NCBI RefSeq assembly: GCF_048544455.1
Contig: NC_133526.1
Location: 7,456,001-7,520,000 of the forward strand
DNA length: 64,000 nt
Direction: 5' to 3'
DNA from: Silene latifolia
Lineage: Eukaryota; Streptophyta; Magnoliopsida; Caryophyllales; Caryophyllaceae
Each line of letters begins with the position of its first letter. The stretch's first letter is position 1. The notes beneath the pieces are model-generated. The model did not search any database. It saw nothing but the letters and a program-made list of their open reading frames with translations, and was not told the origin of the DNA. The translations under genes and the position numbers were made by a program. This document shows positions 1-11,404 of this stretch, one piece after another.

Positions 1-296
1 ATAAACATATCGCATGAAATTTAGATCTCTAGTTCCCAAAAAAACGTTTGTGATGAAGCTTCAACTCAGATTCCACATCCTCAATGAAACTCCATCAAAT
101 AAGGAAAACAACACTAGAGATACAGACATAAAAAACAAAACAAAAAAAATTGCAAGTCGGGATAGATCCTACTTCTGGACATATCAAATTAATTGCATAA
201 ATATATAAATACATGAAAACCGAACTTAAAGAAAAGCTGAGGCAAGTCAGACAACAAGACCACATTGTATTATGCATAGAACAGAATGCAACTAAC

Positions 297-2566
297 CGAA
301 TCATCAGCTCGTTATATATACGTTTTAGCTGAAGCAGAGAGGGAATATCAGCGGGAGGCTCTTCCATTACAGCGTCACCGTGTTTTGTTGTTCTCTCTGT
401 TTTTGAATCAATGTCAAAAACTCGCGGACTAATCCTTTTTGAAAGGATTTGAGCCCGGACATAGTCTTGACGGTCCAAACAAAGACGGACCTGAAAATTA
501 GAGCATAATTTCGAATATGAACCCAGCCTTTCAGCAAGTAATAAGAGGTGAGAGGGGATGTTCGTAAGTAGCCCAACATATTTATTTCCAATGAAGGAAA
601 CAGGTATGAAAACATCATGTTGGTGAAAAGCTGAACATACTTGCTCAAGAATGAATGCTATTTTCTCGGTTTTTGCCATAGCACCAAAAGTTTCAACCTG
701 CCGAATCAGAAATTATAGAATGCAAGAAGCTAGCTCATTAGTTCAAATGAATCCGGCTGAAAAAAACTGCTAAAAATGTATGCAAGCCTAAAAAATACAA
801 AAGCCATACTAACCGCCATCTCTTGCATTAACTCAGCAGCCTCATCAATAAGCCCTTGTTCCTCTTTGATCTTAGCAAGGCTCTTAATCAATCTTGCCCT
901 TTCTATTTCAACGTATATCTGCACAAAATACAAAGACTGTATAAACCATACTCCAAGACTGTCTGTAAACATTTGGAACTATGAGTATGAACATATATCT
1001 ATCCCTAAGCGAACATATTTACCTTCCCGCTGATACGATGCTAAGAGTCTTAATAAGCTCTATGCGAGTCTCTAGATCGGGCGTTTGGTCTATGTACTGC
1101 ATTGCCTGCTGTACCATAGCTGTCACAGCCTGGTAAGAACAGAGTTGTGCTTTAGATAAAGGGAAAAGCAATAAATAATATCATACAAATTTCATGGAAG
1201 GATAATGCAAAAGACAATCAATTAATCAGATACAGCTCAAATGGATAATATTAAAAATCATTTCCACTACTTAAGTTGCCCTGAGAAGTCTTCAAATATG
1301 CACACACAGAATTGTAGTCCCTTTGTTCATCAAAAACATACATTTTCATTATTGAGACATTTAACGCCATTTAACAACTTCCTGACCCAATTATTTTCTT
1401 AGAACTGTACACCGTTACTCATTCAAAGAAATTGTACCCTGGTAACCTCCATCTGAACTACAACACCTAACCGCCCTCATTACGAACCTGCCAACGACCC
1501 TTAGACCCCACAACCATCACCAAATAACAGCTGACCACCCCTACATCACTCTACCACCATCGGAGAGCCTGAAGATCCTCCAACATCCATGGCGATCAGC
1601 CCAAAAACCTCCCAAACACCACCACCGAGCCTAGATCTTAACATAGCTGACTCACCCAAAAAAAACTCATAGGCATAGGTGACATTCACATCTGCCTTCA
1701 ACTCCACCTCACCGCCACCCAATAGTAAAAGTGGTAGTGTATGAAGACAAAGGCACCTAAATTCTCATCAAATCGGAAAATAAATTATGTCAATGGAGGG
1801 CTCCAGAAGTAACTACCTTTCCAAATAAGTACAAGTGACAAAAACAATTCTCATGAGCAGTGAATACCTGTTTGAGTTGACCTCGACGCTTAGACAACAA
1901 AACAATTTGATCATTCAACATCTTCCAGGCACGAGCTTCAAAGCAAAGGCTAAGAATGCTACACACAGCCTTTTTTGTTTCAGCAACTTCATTAGCATTC
2001 CTCATTTGCCTCTCTATATCCAAAAGTGCTTCTACTTTTGCTTCAAGAATTTCCTGTGGACAATAAGCAAGTACCGTAAGGCGTAAACCCTACAATAAGC
2101 AAGTTTCTTCTAACCCCTTACTTAATTCTTTCACATTGATACCAACCAATCACCCCCAACACCCCGACGACAAAATATAAAAAATTGTGCCCAGAAACGA
2201 AATCAACCCCAAAACCCTGACGAAATAGAAAAAATTGTGCAAATGAACGAAATGTATTCCGTCCCGGTCATTTGTTATCCTTTGGTTTTGGCACAAAGAC
2301 CAAGAAAAGAGGGGAGAGTCAATTACTAAATGACATGTGGACCAAATTGAGTGTGAATGACCAAATTGTTCATCGAATGCATTTCTAATATAGAAAGGAC
2401 AACAAATGACTGATACATCCCAAAATGGAAAAGAACAACAAATGACTGGGACGGAGTGAGTAGAATATATTGAAACAATTATTTAATAGGCCAAATACAT
2501 AAAGGCAATTAATTAAGTTTCAACAATTTGAAAATGAAAGTAAGATCTAGCGAAACTCACCGCCAT
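297..2566 (-). CDS. RPN5: 26S proteasome regulatory subunit RPN5 (PSMD12), 5' part, runs off the left edge
   Basis: RPN5 is a PCI-family subunit of the 26S proteasome lid that helps assemble the particle acting on ubiquitylated proteins. The exons read on the minus strand are 2566-2561, 2053-1868, 1129-1023, 918-814, 697-641 and 490-297; later exons lie beyond base 1. Recognisable pieces include [56 protein letters not shown] and [20 protein letters not shown], colinear with plant RPN5. The start ATG (2566) is in a short exon whose upstream part is also open, with a likely non-coding 5' exon near 2700-2760. One anomaly is visible: at the conserved junction reading SAG-K then IYVE, the exon ends GCG GGA AG before gt, one base short. 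Splicing to the conserved acceptor (918) meets an early stop, whereas an acceptor 40 bases upstream (exon start 958) keeps frame and adds 14 residues. It may be a working variant, a decaying copy or an assembly error. Confidence 0.85.
1130..1867 (-). other. RPN5 intron with a C-rich insert
   Basis: This 738-base intron is longer than its neighbours. About 1430-1720 is C-rich on the plus strand (many ccaccacc and cctaccgcc-like triplets), unlike the AT-rich flanks, which suggests an inserted sequence. No target duplication or coding similarity was recognised. Confidence 0.35.
2255..2459. mobile_element. Stowaway-like MITE in RPN5 intron
   Basis: The ends are inverted copies: attccgtcccggtcatttgt at the left, and acaaatgactgggacggagt at the right. 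This is the Stowaway-type CTCCNTCCGTCCC end. The element lies in the RPN5 intron between exons 2561 and 2053. An internal near-repeat of acaacaaatgactg before the right end suggests an inner duplication. Confidence 0.6.
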
Positions 2567-2976
2567 GGCTGCTGCTTGAGTGGATAATTTAGTTTGAGTA
2601 CCTTTGGACCTAATATATTGAAATTAAACAATTATTAATTGAAATAATGAAATAGCTATAATAACATTGCTGATCTAAAACATGTTAACGATTGAATTGA
2701 AATTTGATAAAACTTACTAAGATGAAAACACGAAACGACGGATGAGGAACGAACAGCTACAGTAAGAAAATAAAGAGTACGCCGGAAGAGAAGATGAAAT
2801 CACAATTTCTTACTCTCTCCTAACCTTTATATTCTACCCCTTTTCTTTTTTCACAAGAAACTATATAGTGAATAATTTCCTTTTTCTTACTCTCTCCTAA
2901 GTCCTAACCCACACAAGCGGTCAATAATTCCCTTTTTCTTTTTTTTTGTGTTTACCTTTTTCCAACTAAATAAACT

Positions 2977-3158
2977 CAGCTAGTCTTGTTAATATCCGTT
3001 TATAGTTAACAATGGTTCAAATAACTTGAAAGTGGTGACATTTTTTACCCCACTAGGCCACTACCCTACTTGTTGATTGTCCTATTAGGAATATGGTATT
3101 ATATTTGGTCCGTCTTTAGTTATAGACGGATATGTGCCGTCTATAATGAGATTTTGTG
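2977..3158. mobile_element. Mutator-like MITE, copy 1
   Basis: This 182-bp element is flanked by 9-bp direct repeats aaataaact (2968-2976) and aaataaacc (3159-3167), one mismatch. Its right end reads ccgtctataatgagattttg, matching in inverse the ends of the copies at 29496, 32715 and 62656; its left end (cagctagtcttgttaatatc) matches their other end. The 9-bp duplication fits Mutator-like transposition. It sits upstream of RPN5. Confidence 0.65.
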
Positions 3159-3167
3159 AAATAAACC

Positions 3168-4376
3168 ATTACATTTCCTTGCCACCTCCTCATTTAAAGT
3201 TACTTTCCATTTTTCTAATAATTGTAAATTTATTCATCTCTATCTACCTTAATAATGGAGTAATACGTAAACTATCTAGTAGGATTGAGGGAATAATAAA
3301 TTTGAGGGAATAGAGGACAATAAAATAGAAATAGATAGAAGTATATAAAGGTCTTGGAATAGAATTACACATTATTTTTGGTTGAATTAGAAAGAAGTCA
3401 TTTTCTAGTGAAAACAAAATGGGGAAATTGAAGTTAAAAGTAAAGCTAAAATATTTTGGCCCGAGATCATTCATCATTCGAACACTAAAAATAATGATAG
3501 ATCATACCGGGGGAACCTAACTAGTAGCAAATGATAGCGCTTGTTATCCCAAATTTTCAAAAAATAATTAAGAATATCGATTTTTACTACCCAAAAATTC
3601 TTAAAATAAAACCCTAACATAAGTATAGAACAACAGGAAGAAAATTCGTTACCCAAAAAATTTAGTTCTACACTTCTACGTTGGCCCCTCACTCTCATAC
3701 AAACTCCAAGGAAGAAGGCATAGTACACCACGGCAAGTAATAAAAGAAAAATAGAACATTGAAAATGTCGTTTCGCTAGTTGTTGTTGCATCACCTCTTT
3801 ACATACTTTGGTGTTATACGTAGAAAATTAGAAATACGCTATTTCCCCCCTTTTTTAAGTGATTTTAGAATGCAAAACAAATAATTAAAAAATCTAAAAA
3901 TATATTTGAAAGAAAAAATTCAATACTCTTCGTTACAAGTATAAGATTTTACATTAAAAATTGATTAAAAAAACATAAATCTTCGTATCAAGTTTTATTT
4001 ATATTTATTTTAAATTTTTGTTTTTTGGTTGATAGTGGGTGGTATTAAGAAACGGTAGAGTGAAGTGTTAGAAGTCCTATTAGGGAAAATAGCAATGCTA
4101 GTGACCTTTTGTTCCACGATCTCCTCCTCTCGAAAACAAATATCTAAAATTTTGCTAACATAGATAACAAATGCAAATAGATATTTAAATAGAGTATTGT
4201 CTTATAGGTTGGTGAGAGTAAAATAAATGAGACTGATTTGAAAGAGATTGTTCAAATTTAACTAAGCTTATATGTATATTTTTGAGTTATATTATAATTT
4301 TTTTAGTTTAATGTTCAATTGAATGAACTTGGAAACTTTATAGTAAAACTTATAAACTTTAATACAAAACTCAAAA
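3168..4376. other. AT-rich intergenic DNA
   Basis: Short open frames here (3244-3477, 3474-3794) look like chance frames, with no family likeness, no homologous exon structure and biased composition. No transposon end or RNA gene was recognised. Confidence 0.4.
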
Positions 4377-5287
4377 GGGTTATTTCATAACAATAATCCA
4401 TCATATTGGTGGTATGCAATAATCACTCCGTCCTATCAATAATCTCAATTAAATCCAACCTAAGCATCATACCTTCTAATAACGAACCAGCTGATATTTT
4501 TTTATGTTTATGTGTATCAAATAAATCAAGTACTTGATTCATCACTTGAAAATATTACACATAATGACATAAACATCACATATACCTAGGGGTGAGCAAG
4601 TTTAGGTCCGGACCGGAAAAATGGACCGGACCGGACCATTTGGTCTGGACCAAACCCGGACCGAATTTTTTAGGTCCGGTCCTCGGTCCTCATTTTTTGA
4701 GTTTTCGGTCTTGATGCAGTCCGGACCAAACCCGGATATTTTAGGTCCGGACCAAATGGACCGAATTTTATGTTTCTAAAGACTATTATTAGAATATTAT
4801 AAACTAAATTACCATTTTATCTTCACAAGACATTACAAATTAATATTGAATATTTTTTTCTCAAAAACAATCGTCTAATTATTCATCAACATTTAATTTA
4901 CTGAAACTTAAATGTAATTATCATACACGAAATAGTGAAAGAATTAGTTCTAGGTCCATTTCGGTCTAAGACCGGACCGGACCGAATATTTCGGGTTTGG
5001 TGTGGTCCAAGACCGAAAGTTTTAGGTCCGGTCTTCGGTCTACAAAAAAATTATTTTCGGTCTTCGGTCCGGTCCGGTCTTGGACCGATGCTCAGCCCTA
5101 CATATACCAGCTAGGTTGTCCAAAAACTATCAAATATTCCAACACAAACTTTAAAAAATATCAGTTGGTTCGTTATTAGAAGGTATGATGCTTAGATTGG
5201 ATTTAGTTGGGATTATTGATAGGATGGAGTGATTGTTGCAGCTTGCAGACCACCAATATGATGGATTATTGTTATGAAATAACCCAA
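4377..5287. repeat. Long inverted repeat (fold-back element) split by a hAT MITE
   Basis: The left arm 4377-4499 and right arm 5155-5287 are near reverse complements over about 115-120 bases (for example accttctaataacgaaccag against ctggttcgttattagaaggt with one change). The unique loop carries the hAT MITE at 4587-5100. Sequences beyond the arms (4250-4376, 5288-5350) resemble each other in inverse more loosely and also resemble 24575-24740, so the arms may belong to a dispersed family with long terminal repeats. Confidence 0.7.
4587..5100. mobile_element. hAT-type MITE with GGTCCGG-rich interior (copy A)
   Basis: Terminal inverted repeats TAGGGGTGAGCA and TGCTCAGCCCTA are flanked by a perfect 8-bp target duplication catatacc (4579-4586 and 5101-5108), the hAT signature. 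The 514-bp element has no transposase. Both ends carry many copies of ggtccgg/ccggacc, which could pair across the element; the centre is AT-rich. Confidence 0.88.
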
Positions 5288-5621
5288 CTCAAAAAATTTA
5301 TTATAATGTTCAAAAATTATAAAATTGGTGGTAGTACATCAAATGTATAATTCACTTACTGTCATACTTCGCCAAAATACCAACACAAATAATACTCCCT
5401 CCTAGTTGCTCATTTCTTTTCCTACCATTTTGTACAAGAAATAAGAAAATGATTTTGGACTACACAAAACAATCTACCCCACATACAAATGAATTTTGAC
5501 CACACAAATCCTTCCACAAAAAAGGAAAGAGAGAAGAAAATCCGACTATCACAAAAAAGGAAAGAGAGAAGAAATGACCGACTAAGAGGGGGTATTAGTT
5601 AATTTTGAGGAAATGAATGAG

Positions 5622-5951
5622 TAGAGCTGGACAACATAGCGGGCCAGCCCAGCACAGCCCGACCCAGTCCGGGCCAAAATTCAGCAGCCCGGCAGCCCAT
5701 GGCCCAGCCCGGTCAGCCCTACGAGCTGTGCTAGTGTTGGGTTTTTCCAGCCCAGCCCGTTTTTAAAAAAAAAAAATTTTTGTAAGCAGCCCAGCCCGGC
5801 CCTATAGTGTCGTGCCCGGGCCTGACCAAAACTAGCCCAGCCCGGCCCGGTCCTATGTTAGTGCCGTGCCAGTGCCGCTTTACCCCAGACCAGCCCGCCC
5901 TTGACCCGCACCAGCCCCGCCAAGCCCAGCCCAGCCCAATGTCCACCTCTA
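5622..5951. mobile_element. hAT-type MITE with CAGCCCGG-rich interior
   Basis: The ends TAGAGCTGGACA and TGTCCACCTCTA are imperfect inverted repeats, and both sides carry the perfect 8-bp duplication tgaatgag (5614-5621, 5952-5959). The 330-bp interior is dominated by cagcccgg and cccagcc motifs, with an A-rich centre near 5766-5775. No coding capacity is visible; the open frames across it follow from its GC-rich repeats. Confidence 0.87.
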
Positions 5952-5959
5952 TGAATGAG

Positions 5960-6290
5960 CACAATATAGAGGTCTTTTTAGTACAACGTTTTGGTTGCAA
6001 TGTTTAACACATTCTTATTTATAATGGGGTCTTTTTCGCTATAAATTATGACGGATTCAAATATGAACATTTTAATAAAGAAAATATAACAATTATTTAA
6101 TAGATAACATTTTATAAGTGATTATTTTTTATTTTAAAATAGTCACATTTGTGATCGTCATAATTTATGACCGTCACAAGAGAGAATAAACACCGTTAGA
6201 ATAAAGTCAAGTCTTACCTACGGTACACTTCAATTTAAAAGTAGTACAACTGCTTAGATGCAGACATGCAGTACCATCGTCCATCAACCT
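5960..6290. other. AT-rich upstream region of the CV-like gene
   Basis: There is a weak inverted relation between ctataaattatgacgg (about 6039) and the complement-like ccgtcacaagag/cataatttatgac segment (about 6160-6180), which hints at a decayed MITE. Nothing else was recognised. Confidence 0.3.
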
Positions 6291-6294
6291 GTTC

Positions 6295-6303
6295 CTATAA
6301 ACT
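6295..6303 (+). promoter_or_regulatory. Candidate TATA box of the CV-like gene
   Basis: The sequence ctataaact lies about 75 bases before the ATG at 6371, followed by a pyrimidine-rich stretch typical of plant transcription starts. It was assigned by position and motif only. Confidence 0.45.
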
Positions 6304-6370
6304 CTGCATTTTGCCCTTTTCTCTCTTTGCTTAATTCATCAAAACAAAAAAGAAATAAGAATTTATAAAA

Positions 6371-7272
6371 ATGGGTATGTCAACTTATTGCAGCCTTAAT
6401 GCGTTGCCTCCATCACCACCCCATGATCCTGGCTCCTCCCCTCCCAAGACAACTCTTATGCTAAGGTAACACCACCAATTCTTGTACAAGACCGTTCAAC
6501 ACGAAAAGTGATCATTTTTTTTAACATAAAAAATGGTTACTGTTTATAATAAAACGATCACCTTTTATGCATAGCACACATTAGAAACTAACAATTACAC
6601 AAATAATAAAATTTAACGGCATCACATCTAATTTATAAATAAACGTTTTATATTCCGATCCACAACTAAATAAAAATGTTTGAATTCTACAATTATTTAC
6701 CTTTATTTCATTATTTATACATGACATTTATTCTAAATAAAAGTAAACAAATGATTAGAATTGGTTTGTAATATCACCAGCTAACTAGTACAGAGCCCGA
6801 GTAATATATGCACGGTATATATGAAATTTTGGTTTTTAGTTTATAACTTCACAATTCATTAATTTTGAATACTTGATTAATTAGGAAAGTTGATGATGAA
6901 ATTAGATCAACAAGAAGGAAGAACAAAAGTGTGATGGCAAGTATTGCAATTACAATAGTAATTGGTCTAGAGGTGGGAGATCTTATAAACACCAATATGA
7001 ATGGAGAGTTTAATTCAATGGCAAGTGAAATGGCAATCATTGAAACCAAATTAAACAACAACAACAACAACAAAAGGAGAATAGCAAGATGGAGTGAAAA
7101 AAGAATATGCCCACCATGGCATATCAACTCCTTGGAGACAATTGTCCCTGAAAACCTCCCGAGGCGGTCGTTTGCTCGATCAAAATGGGAGGGAGCTTCT
7201 TACTCCATTCTTAAGTCTGCCCCATCAACTCAATTTTCGCCTACGACGAAAATTAGTTGTTTTACAATGTAA
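6371..7272 (+). CDS. CV: CHLOROPLAST VESICULATION-like protein, 160 aa
   Basis: The exons are 6371-6465 and 6885-7272, joined in frame (AG|G). The protein begins MGMSTYCSLNALPPSPP, has a small-residue hydrophobic segment near residues 48-61 (MASIAITIVIGLEVGD), an Asn run, and a C-terminal block RWSEKRICPPW followed by NSLETIVPENLPRRS. That block resembles, from memory, the conserved C-terminal part of plant CHLOROPLAST VESICULATION proteins, which are induced in senescence and stress and drive removal of stromal and thylakoid proteins in vesicles leaving the chloroplast. The proline-rich N-terminus could be part of a transit region. A TATA-like motif lies about 75 bases upstream. The two-exon model is secure from splice sites and frame; the functional name is a family inference. 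Confidence 0.65.
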
Positions 7273-7571
7273 TCTAAGGAGGATTCCAAATTTGTATATA
7301 TTGTGCTCGTATTAGTACCTAGTTAAAGATTATGTTAATTAATATCAACAAATGGCTTCGTCTTAACCGCTAAACTAAGACGCTTTATACCCTAAATAAT
7401 TAAGAAGGCTTGTATATGTTGCGAACAAATTTGGCTGTACATGGATATATTTGTAGTACAAAGTTGTAGTACAACGGAATAGAAAACTGAGCTACTTCTA
7501 TTTCAGTGTAGTACAAAATTACAAATGTACGCAAAAATGACCGGGGACAGGTGAATACTGAATAAGGGTGG

Positions 7572-7758
7572 CAGGGGCGTCTAAGACCCGTGCAACCACG
7601 GGCGGAGGAACTAGGCCTCCAATTTTGGACACTGAATTTACAAGCTTTATTGATGAAATTCAATATAAACATCGAAATATAGTAAACTTGTACATTCATA
7701 TTTAGGGACTCATTTTTTTGCGGTGTCCCGGGCCTCTGTTAGTTACAAGACGCCCCTG
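7572..7758. mobile_element. Short hAT-type MITE
   Basis: The ends CAGGGGCGTCT and AGACGCCCCTG are inverted repeats (one base of slack), and the perfect 8-bp duplication aagggtgg flanks the element at 7564-7571 and 7759-7766. At 187 bp it has no room for a transposase. It lies 300 bases after the CV-like gene. Confidence 0.88.
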
Positions 7759-7766
7759 AAGGGTGG

Positions 7767-8140
7767 CAAAGACACGTTGGTCATGTCGTCAGCACCACCG
7801 TCGGGCGCACCACCACTATCCCTCTCCGACCACGCTCTGACCTCTCAAACGAGTCGAAAGGGCAGGTTATGGCCCGTTACGAGTTCGGTCATTTCGAGGT
7901 CATTTCGAGTTCGGGTAGAAAATACGGTCGGGTTTGTAACATATGGGTTTGTAGGGGTCGGGTTTCGGGACAGAAACAGGTATGACTAACACCTTTTTAT
8001 AAATGTTTGTTTTCTGTAATTTAAATTATAAACATATAGTTGTTCTTAATCTTTATAATTATCTGTTTAATATGACTGTTTACGGATATTAATGTACTTA
8101 AGGCTAATTATAGTTATACACACGAGACTAATGATGAGAT
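7767..8140. other. Intergenic DNA, no gene seen
   Basis: A GC-richer stretch (7770-7980, repeated gggttcgggt-like motifs) resembles the interior of degenerate hAT-type elements seen elsewhere in the window, followed by AT-rich DNA. The open frame 7723-7989 has no family likeness. Confidence 0.3.
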
Positions 8141-8745
8141 TAAGATTCTAAAAAACGTCGAGCTTGGCTTGACGCTTGCTTTCGTGGACGTGAGGTCCGT
8201 GGAGTGGACTCCTTCTCTCGACTTACACCTGAAAACAAGAATAAACCTAGCCTTAGAGATTCCGAGGAAAGCCTCTCTGAGCTTAAATCAGATCCTTTTT
8301 AAGTCATTTTTAGGTCGACCAGGCTCCTCATGAAAAGTTACCTTAGGCCGAATTTTGTAACAGTTATAAAACTTTAGATCGTAGGAGATTATGTTAGAAT
8401 TGCATACCTTATCTTGTACAGTAACCCTTATTTATAGGGTAAGGGATGTGGATTTCGAGATGCTTACGTGGCAGTTTCCCACATAAAGCGCGTCTTAACT
8501 GACGTCATGGTGCCGAGACAGGGCGTCGAGGGCGACTGTTTACCCGGGATTTTTACCGCGCCTCGGGATGGGGCCGACCAAGTAATCGGGGAGGTGTGGG
8601 ACCGACCTTCGTTGTGCTCCTTAGGGGAGGGTGACGTTCATTTGAGCTTGAGCATTAGGACTTGGACTTAGGTCAGTTGGATCATGCGATTATTCCTTAG
8701 TGGGCCTTAACAAATGATTGGGCCATAAATTCGTGTCACATAAAT
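8141..8745. mobile_element. Possible LTR-type fossil, family unknown
   Basis: This GC-richer block has promoter-like tatttataggg near 8430 and ends near attgggccataaattcgtgtcaca, features often seen in plant LTRs. No paired repeat, priming site or target duplication was found, and no coding part. It is treated as an old fragment at most. Confidence 0.25.
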
Positions 8746-9240
8746 GACAATAGTAAATAATTAATTTGTAATAGCAAACTCTACGTTCTTTTCCACACAA
8801 AACCAAAGTTACATAAGATCATCTTGCATAAACAAACGTTTTCAAGGCAAAATCCAACTTAAATAACTCATCTCCAGACTGGCATACAAAGCACCACATG
8901 TCTCTTCAACGGTTCTCGGCACATCATAACGAATTCACATACGCATTGCTTAATCAACCTCGCTCTTTAGACCTTACTGAAGGGTCAAAGCCAAAACAAG
9001 ACATATGTTAGTAGGACAAAAATCAATTACGACAACTGTTAAAAAGGGCATACGATTGCGGACTGCGAGTGTACAACCGTAGTAAATCAAGGGATAACCT
9101 TAAGCTGAAAACTTAATGCCACAATTTAACCTAAATTTAAAGGCTATTGTTGCTTCCATGAACCACAACAGTAAATCAAGAAAAGATTACGTTTATATAT
9201 GAACACTCGTTGTAAATTAACAAAAAAGACTATGGTTGTG
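8746..9240. other. Intergenic DNA, nothing recognised
   Basis: No gene-like frame, clear repeat end or RNA signature was seen. Confidence 0.3.
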
Positions 9241-9915
9241 TAATAAATCCGAATCCGAAAAATTGATCGAAAATATATGAATTGACAACCGATTGGCACC
9301 CGATATGAGTAACCTAAATAGTACTCGAAACTCGACTCAATTTGAATTGAACCGAAACTGAACTAAATTCATTAATAACCGAATGAAACCCGAACCTGAA
9401 TATATAAGAACTAAACCAATTGACTAGAATTAAAAATATTCATTTATCATAAATACGCTCATATTTTAGGTGTTTTATTTCATTAATTCTGTGTTTACTA
9501 ACAATAATTTCAAATATTACATCCAAATTGAAAAGTATATGGTACGTTTAAACTAATTTGTTTACCCTCAACTTAACAAAGTATGACTTGAAATTCAATT
9601 GAACTAATATTGACTCGACCTGAAACGTACCCGACTCGAAATAATATACACCGGTTAAAGTAAGTAATTGAAATGAACCCTATCAAAATTGAACTGAAAT
9701 TGAAAATAAGATAAATTTGATTTAAATCGAATCAATTTAACCCAATTTGAATGACCCGTTTGCCATATCTCTTATGTATAAATAACCATAGCATATTTTT
9801 TAGGTATAAATAACCATAACATATTTTTTAGGTATATATAACCCTATCAAAATCGAACTGAGATTGATTTAACCTCGATTTGAATGACCCATTTGCCAAG
9901 TCTTTTAGGTATAAA
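9240..9915. mobile_element. Degenerate hAT-like repeat with CCGAA/CTCGA motifs
   Basis: Repeats of aaccgaa, ctcgaa and gaaattga fill 9250-9760, and the block ends with gacccgtttgccatatc and again gacccatttgccaagtc. The part at 9262-9330 resembles 21685-21755, so this is a dispersed family. Ends and target duplications are too worn to fix. Confidence 0.4.
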
Positions 9916-9932
9916 TAACCATAGCATCTTAT
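9775..9932 (+). repeat. About 31-bp tandem repeat
   Basis: The unit taggtataaataaccatagc with atattttt recurs at about 9774, 9802 and 9832, and once more at 9907 after a non-repeat spacer. Confidence 0.7.
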
Positions 9933-10109
9933 CTTTATTAATTCAGAAGACAATGCTGAATGGAGAATGCGCCACGTCATTTGTACAACTTTTTTTTTTT
10001 TTTTTGGAAATTCAGGTTATGGTGGGTCCCGTTGGTGTGCAAAGAATTTATTTTTTTTCAAATCGTCTGCCAATACAACCATGCGACAATTTTCGTCTTA
10101 AAAAAATTA

Positions 10110-10345
10110 TGAAATAGTTACATACAATCGGAATAAATGAAATTAATTGCATATAATCGGAATGAATTACAAATCAGAATAAATGAAATAAATTACATAT
10201 AATCGGAATGAATTACATAATTAACAATGAAATTACATAATTAATAATAAAATTACATAATTACGAGAATAAATTACATTTAATTACGGGAATGAATTAC
10301 ATATAATGAGAATATATTACAGAAATTAATTATTACAAACAATGC
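10110..10345 (+). repeat. AT-rich short tandem repeat (aattacat units)
   Basis: There are many imperfect copies of aattacataat and cggaatgaatta, about 20-30 bases apart. No coding or transposon end was recognised. Confidence 0.6.
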
Positions 10346-10639
10346 GAATAAATTAAATAACTTAAATAATTTTTAAAACTAGATAGTACGATGTTGTTGA
10401 GCGCTTAGTGAGAGATTTATGTGCCGAATATGGTGAAACTCTTACTGATGTTAATCCGTCTGTAACTAGAAGTGAACATTCACCCGATATTTATTGTTTT
10501 AACGTATCCTATTTACGCGGAGAATGTTCATTTCCAGTTAGATCACTGATCTACATTAAACATGTAGATCACTAATATAGAACTATTAGATAATTACAAT
10601 AGAAATGTAAAAATAAAATATTTATCAAAAAACATTTAT

Positions 10640-10691
10640 ACCGTCCTAAATACAAACTTGTGCAATTTTGCACGGGTTTAAAACTAGTATT
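10640..10691 (+). mobile_element. Helitron-like 3' terminus
   Basis: The stretch has a stem (gtgcaa tttt gcac) followed by gggtttaaaactag and then t. A short hairpin a few bases before CTAG is the known form of a Helitron 3' end inserted before T. The 5' end was not located, so element length is unknown. Confidence 0.4.
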
Positions 10692-11404
10692 TTTTAAAGT
10701 AAAAATAAAAATATATTGCATATTTGAATTTGTTTTGAATATTTGAATTTGTTTAAATAAAATGGCAATGTATAATAGGACAAAATATAGGAATGGAAAA
10801 GAGTGGAAGACACAAAGAGAAGAAGGCCCCATAAAAGTGATGATGAAAAAGAAATTAGTTTTTGGGACAGTGTGAATCTATGTTCCTATTTACCCTATTT
10901 TTATTAAATTTGTTCCCTGCTTTTTTACATCTGATTATTCTTTTTTTTAATAAATTAATTAACCTCAATTCTTGTTTCAGATTGCCACTCTTTGTCCGAA
11001 GTTTCAGACAAGTATACCGCATAAGTGACTAATTTATAGCTAAATGTAATTACAATGATATAGCCAGTGTTATAGCTTATGATAATTATTTTTTAACAGT
11101 AGTCATATTTACTTACAAAATATAAAATGGTTACAAAATATCGTTTTATTGTTTCATACCAAAATATCACGTCGCCAACTGATTTAATTAATTAATTAAT
11201 TTTTCAGTTACCCAAACTAGAGGCCCTGCTTCACTTCACTTATTTTCTCTACTGTCCTCTTGATAGTTCATCCATATACTAGTAATTAAATTAATTAATT
11301 AATTAAATAGTAATAATAATAAAACTTATAATAAATACTCAAATATTGCAGTTTCATGACTAACTGACATTGCATTGCTTTCTCTTCTCTGTTCAATCAA
11401 AACA
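10692..11404. other. LUG upstream region
   Basis: AT-rich DNA with a ttaattaattaatt run near 11188-11203 and again at about 11288-11305. The promoter must lie here or just upstream, but no single TATA motif stands out. Confidence 0.35.

Noticed and set aside
1-296. Further RPN5 exon
   Set aside because: The minus strand here shows no continuation of the conserved protein after LMIR; it reads as intron.
5731-6007. Open frames over the CAGCCCGG element
   Set aside because: They come from low-complexity repeats of a delimited MITE, with no protein family.
7723-8671. Frames 7723-7989 and 8468-8671
   Set aside because: No homologous motif and no splice context; they lie in repeat-like DNA.
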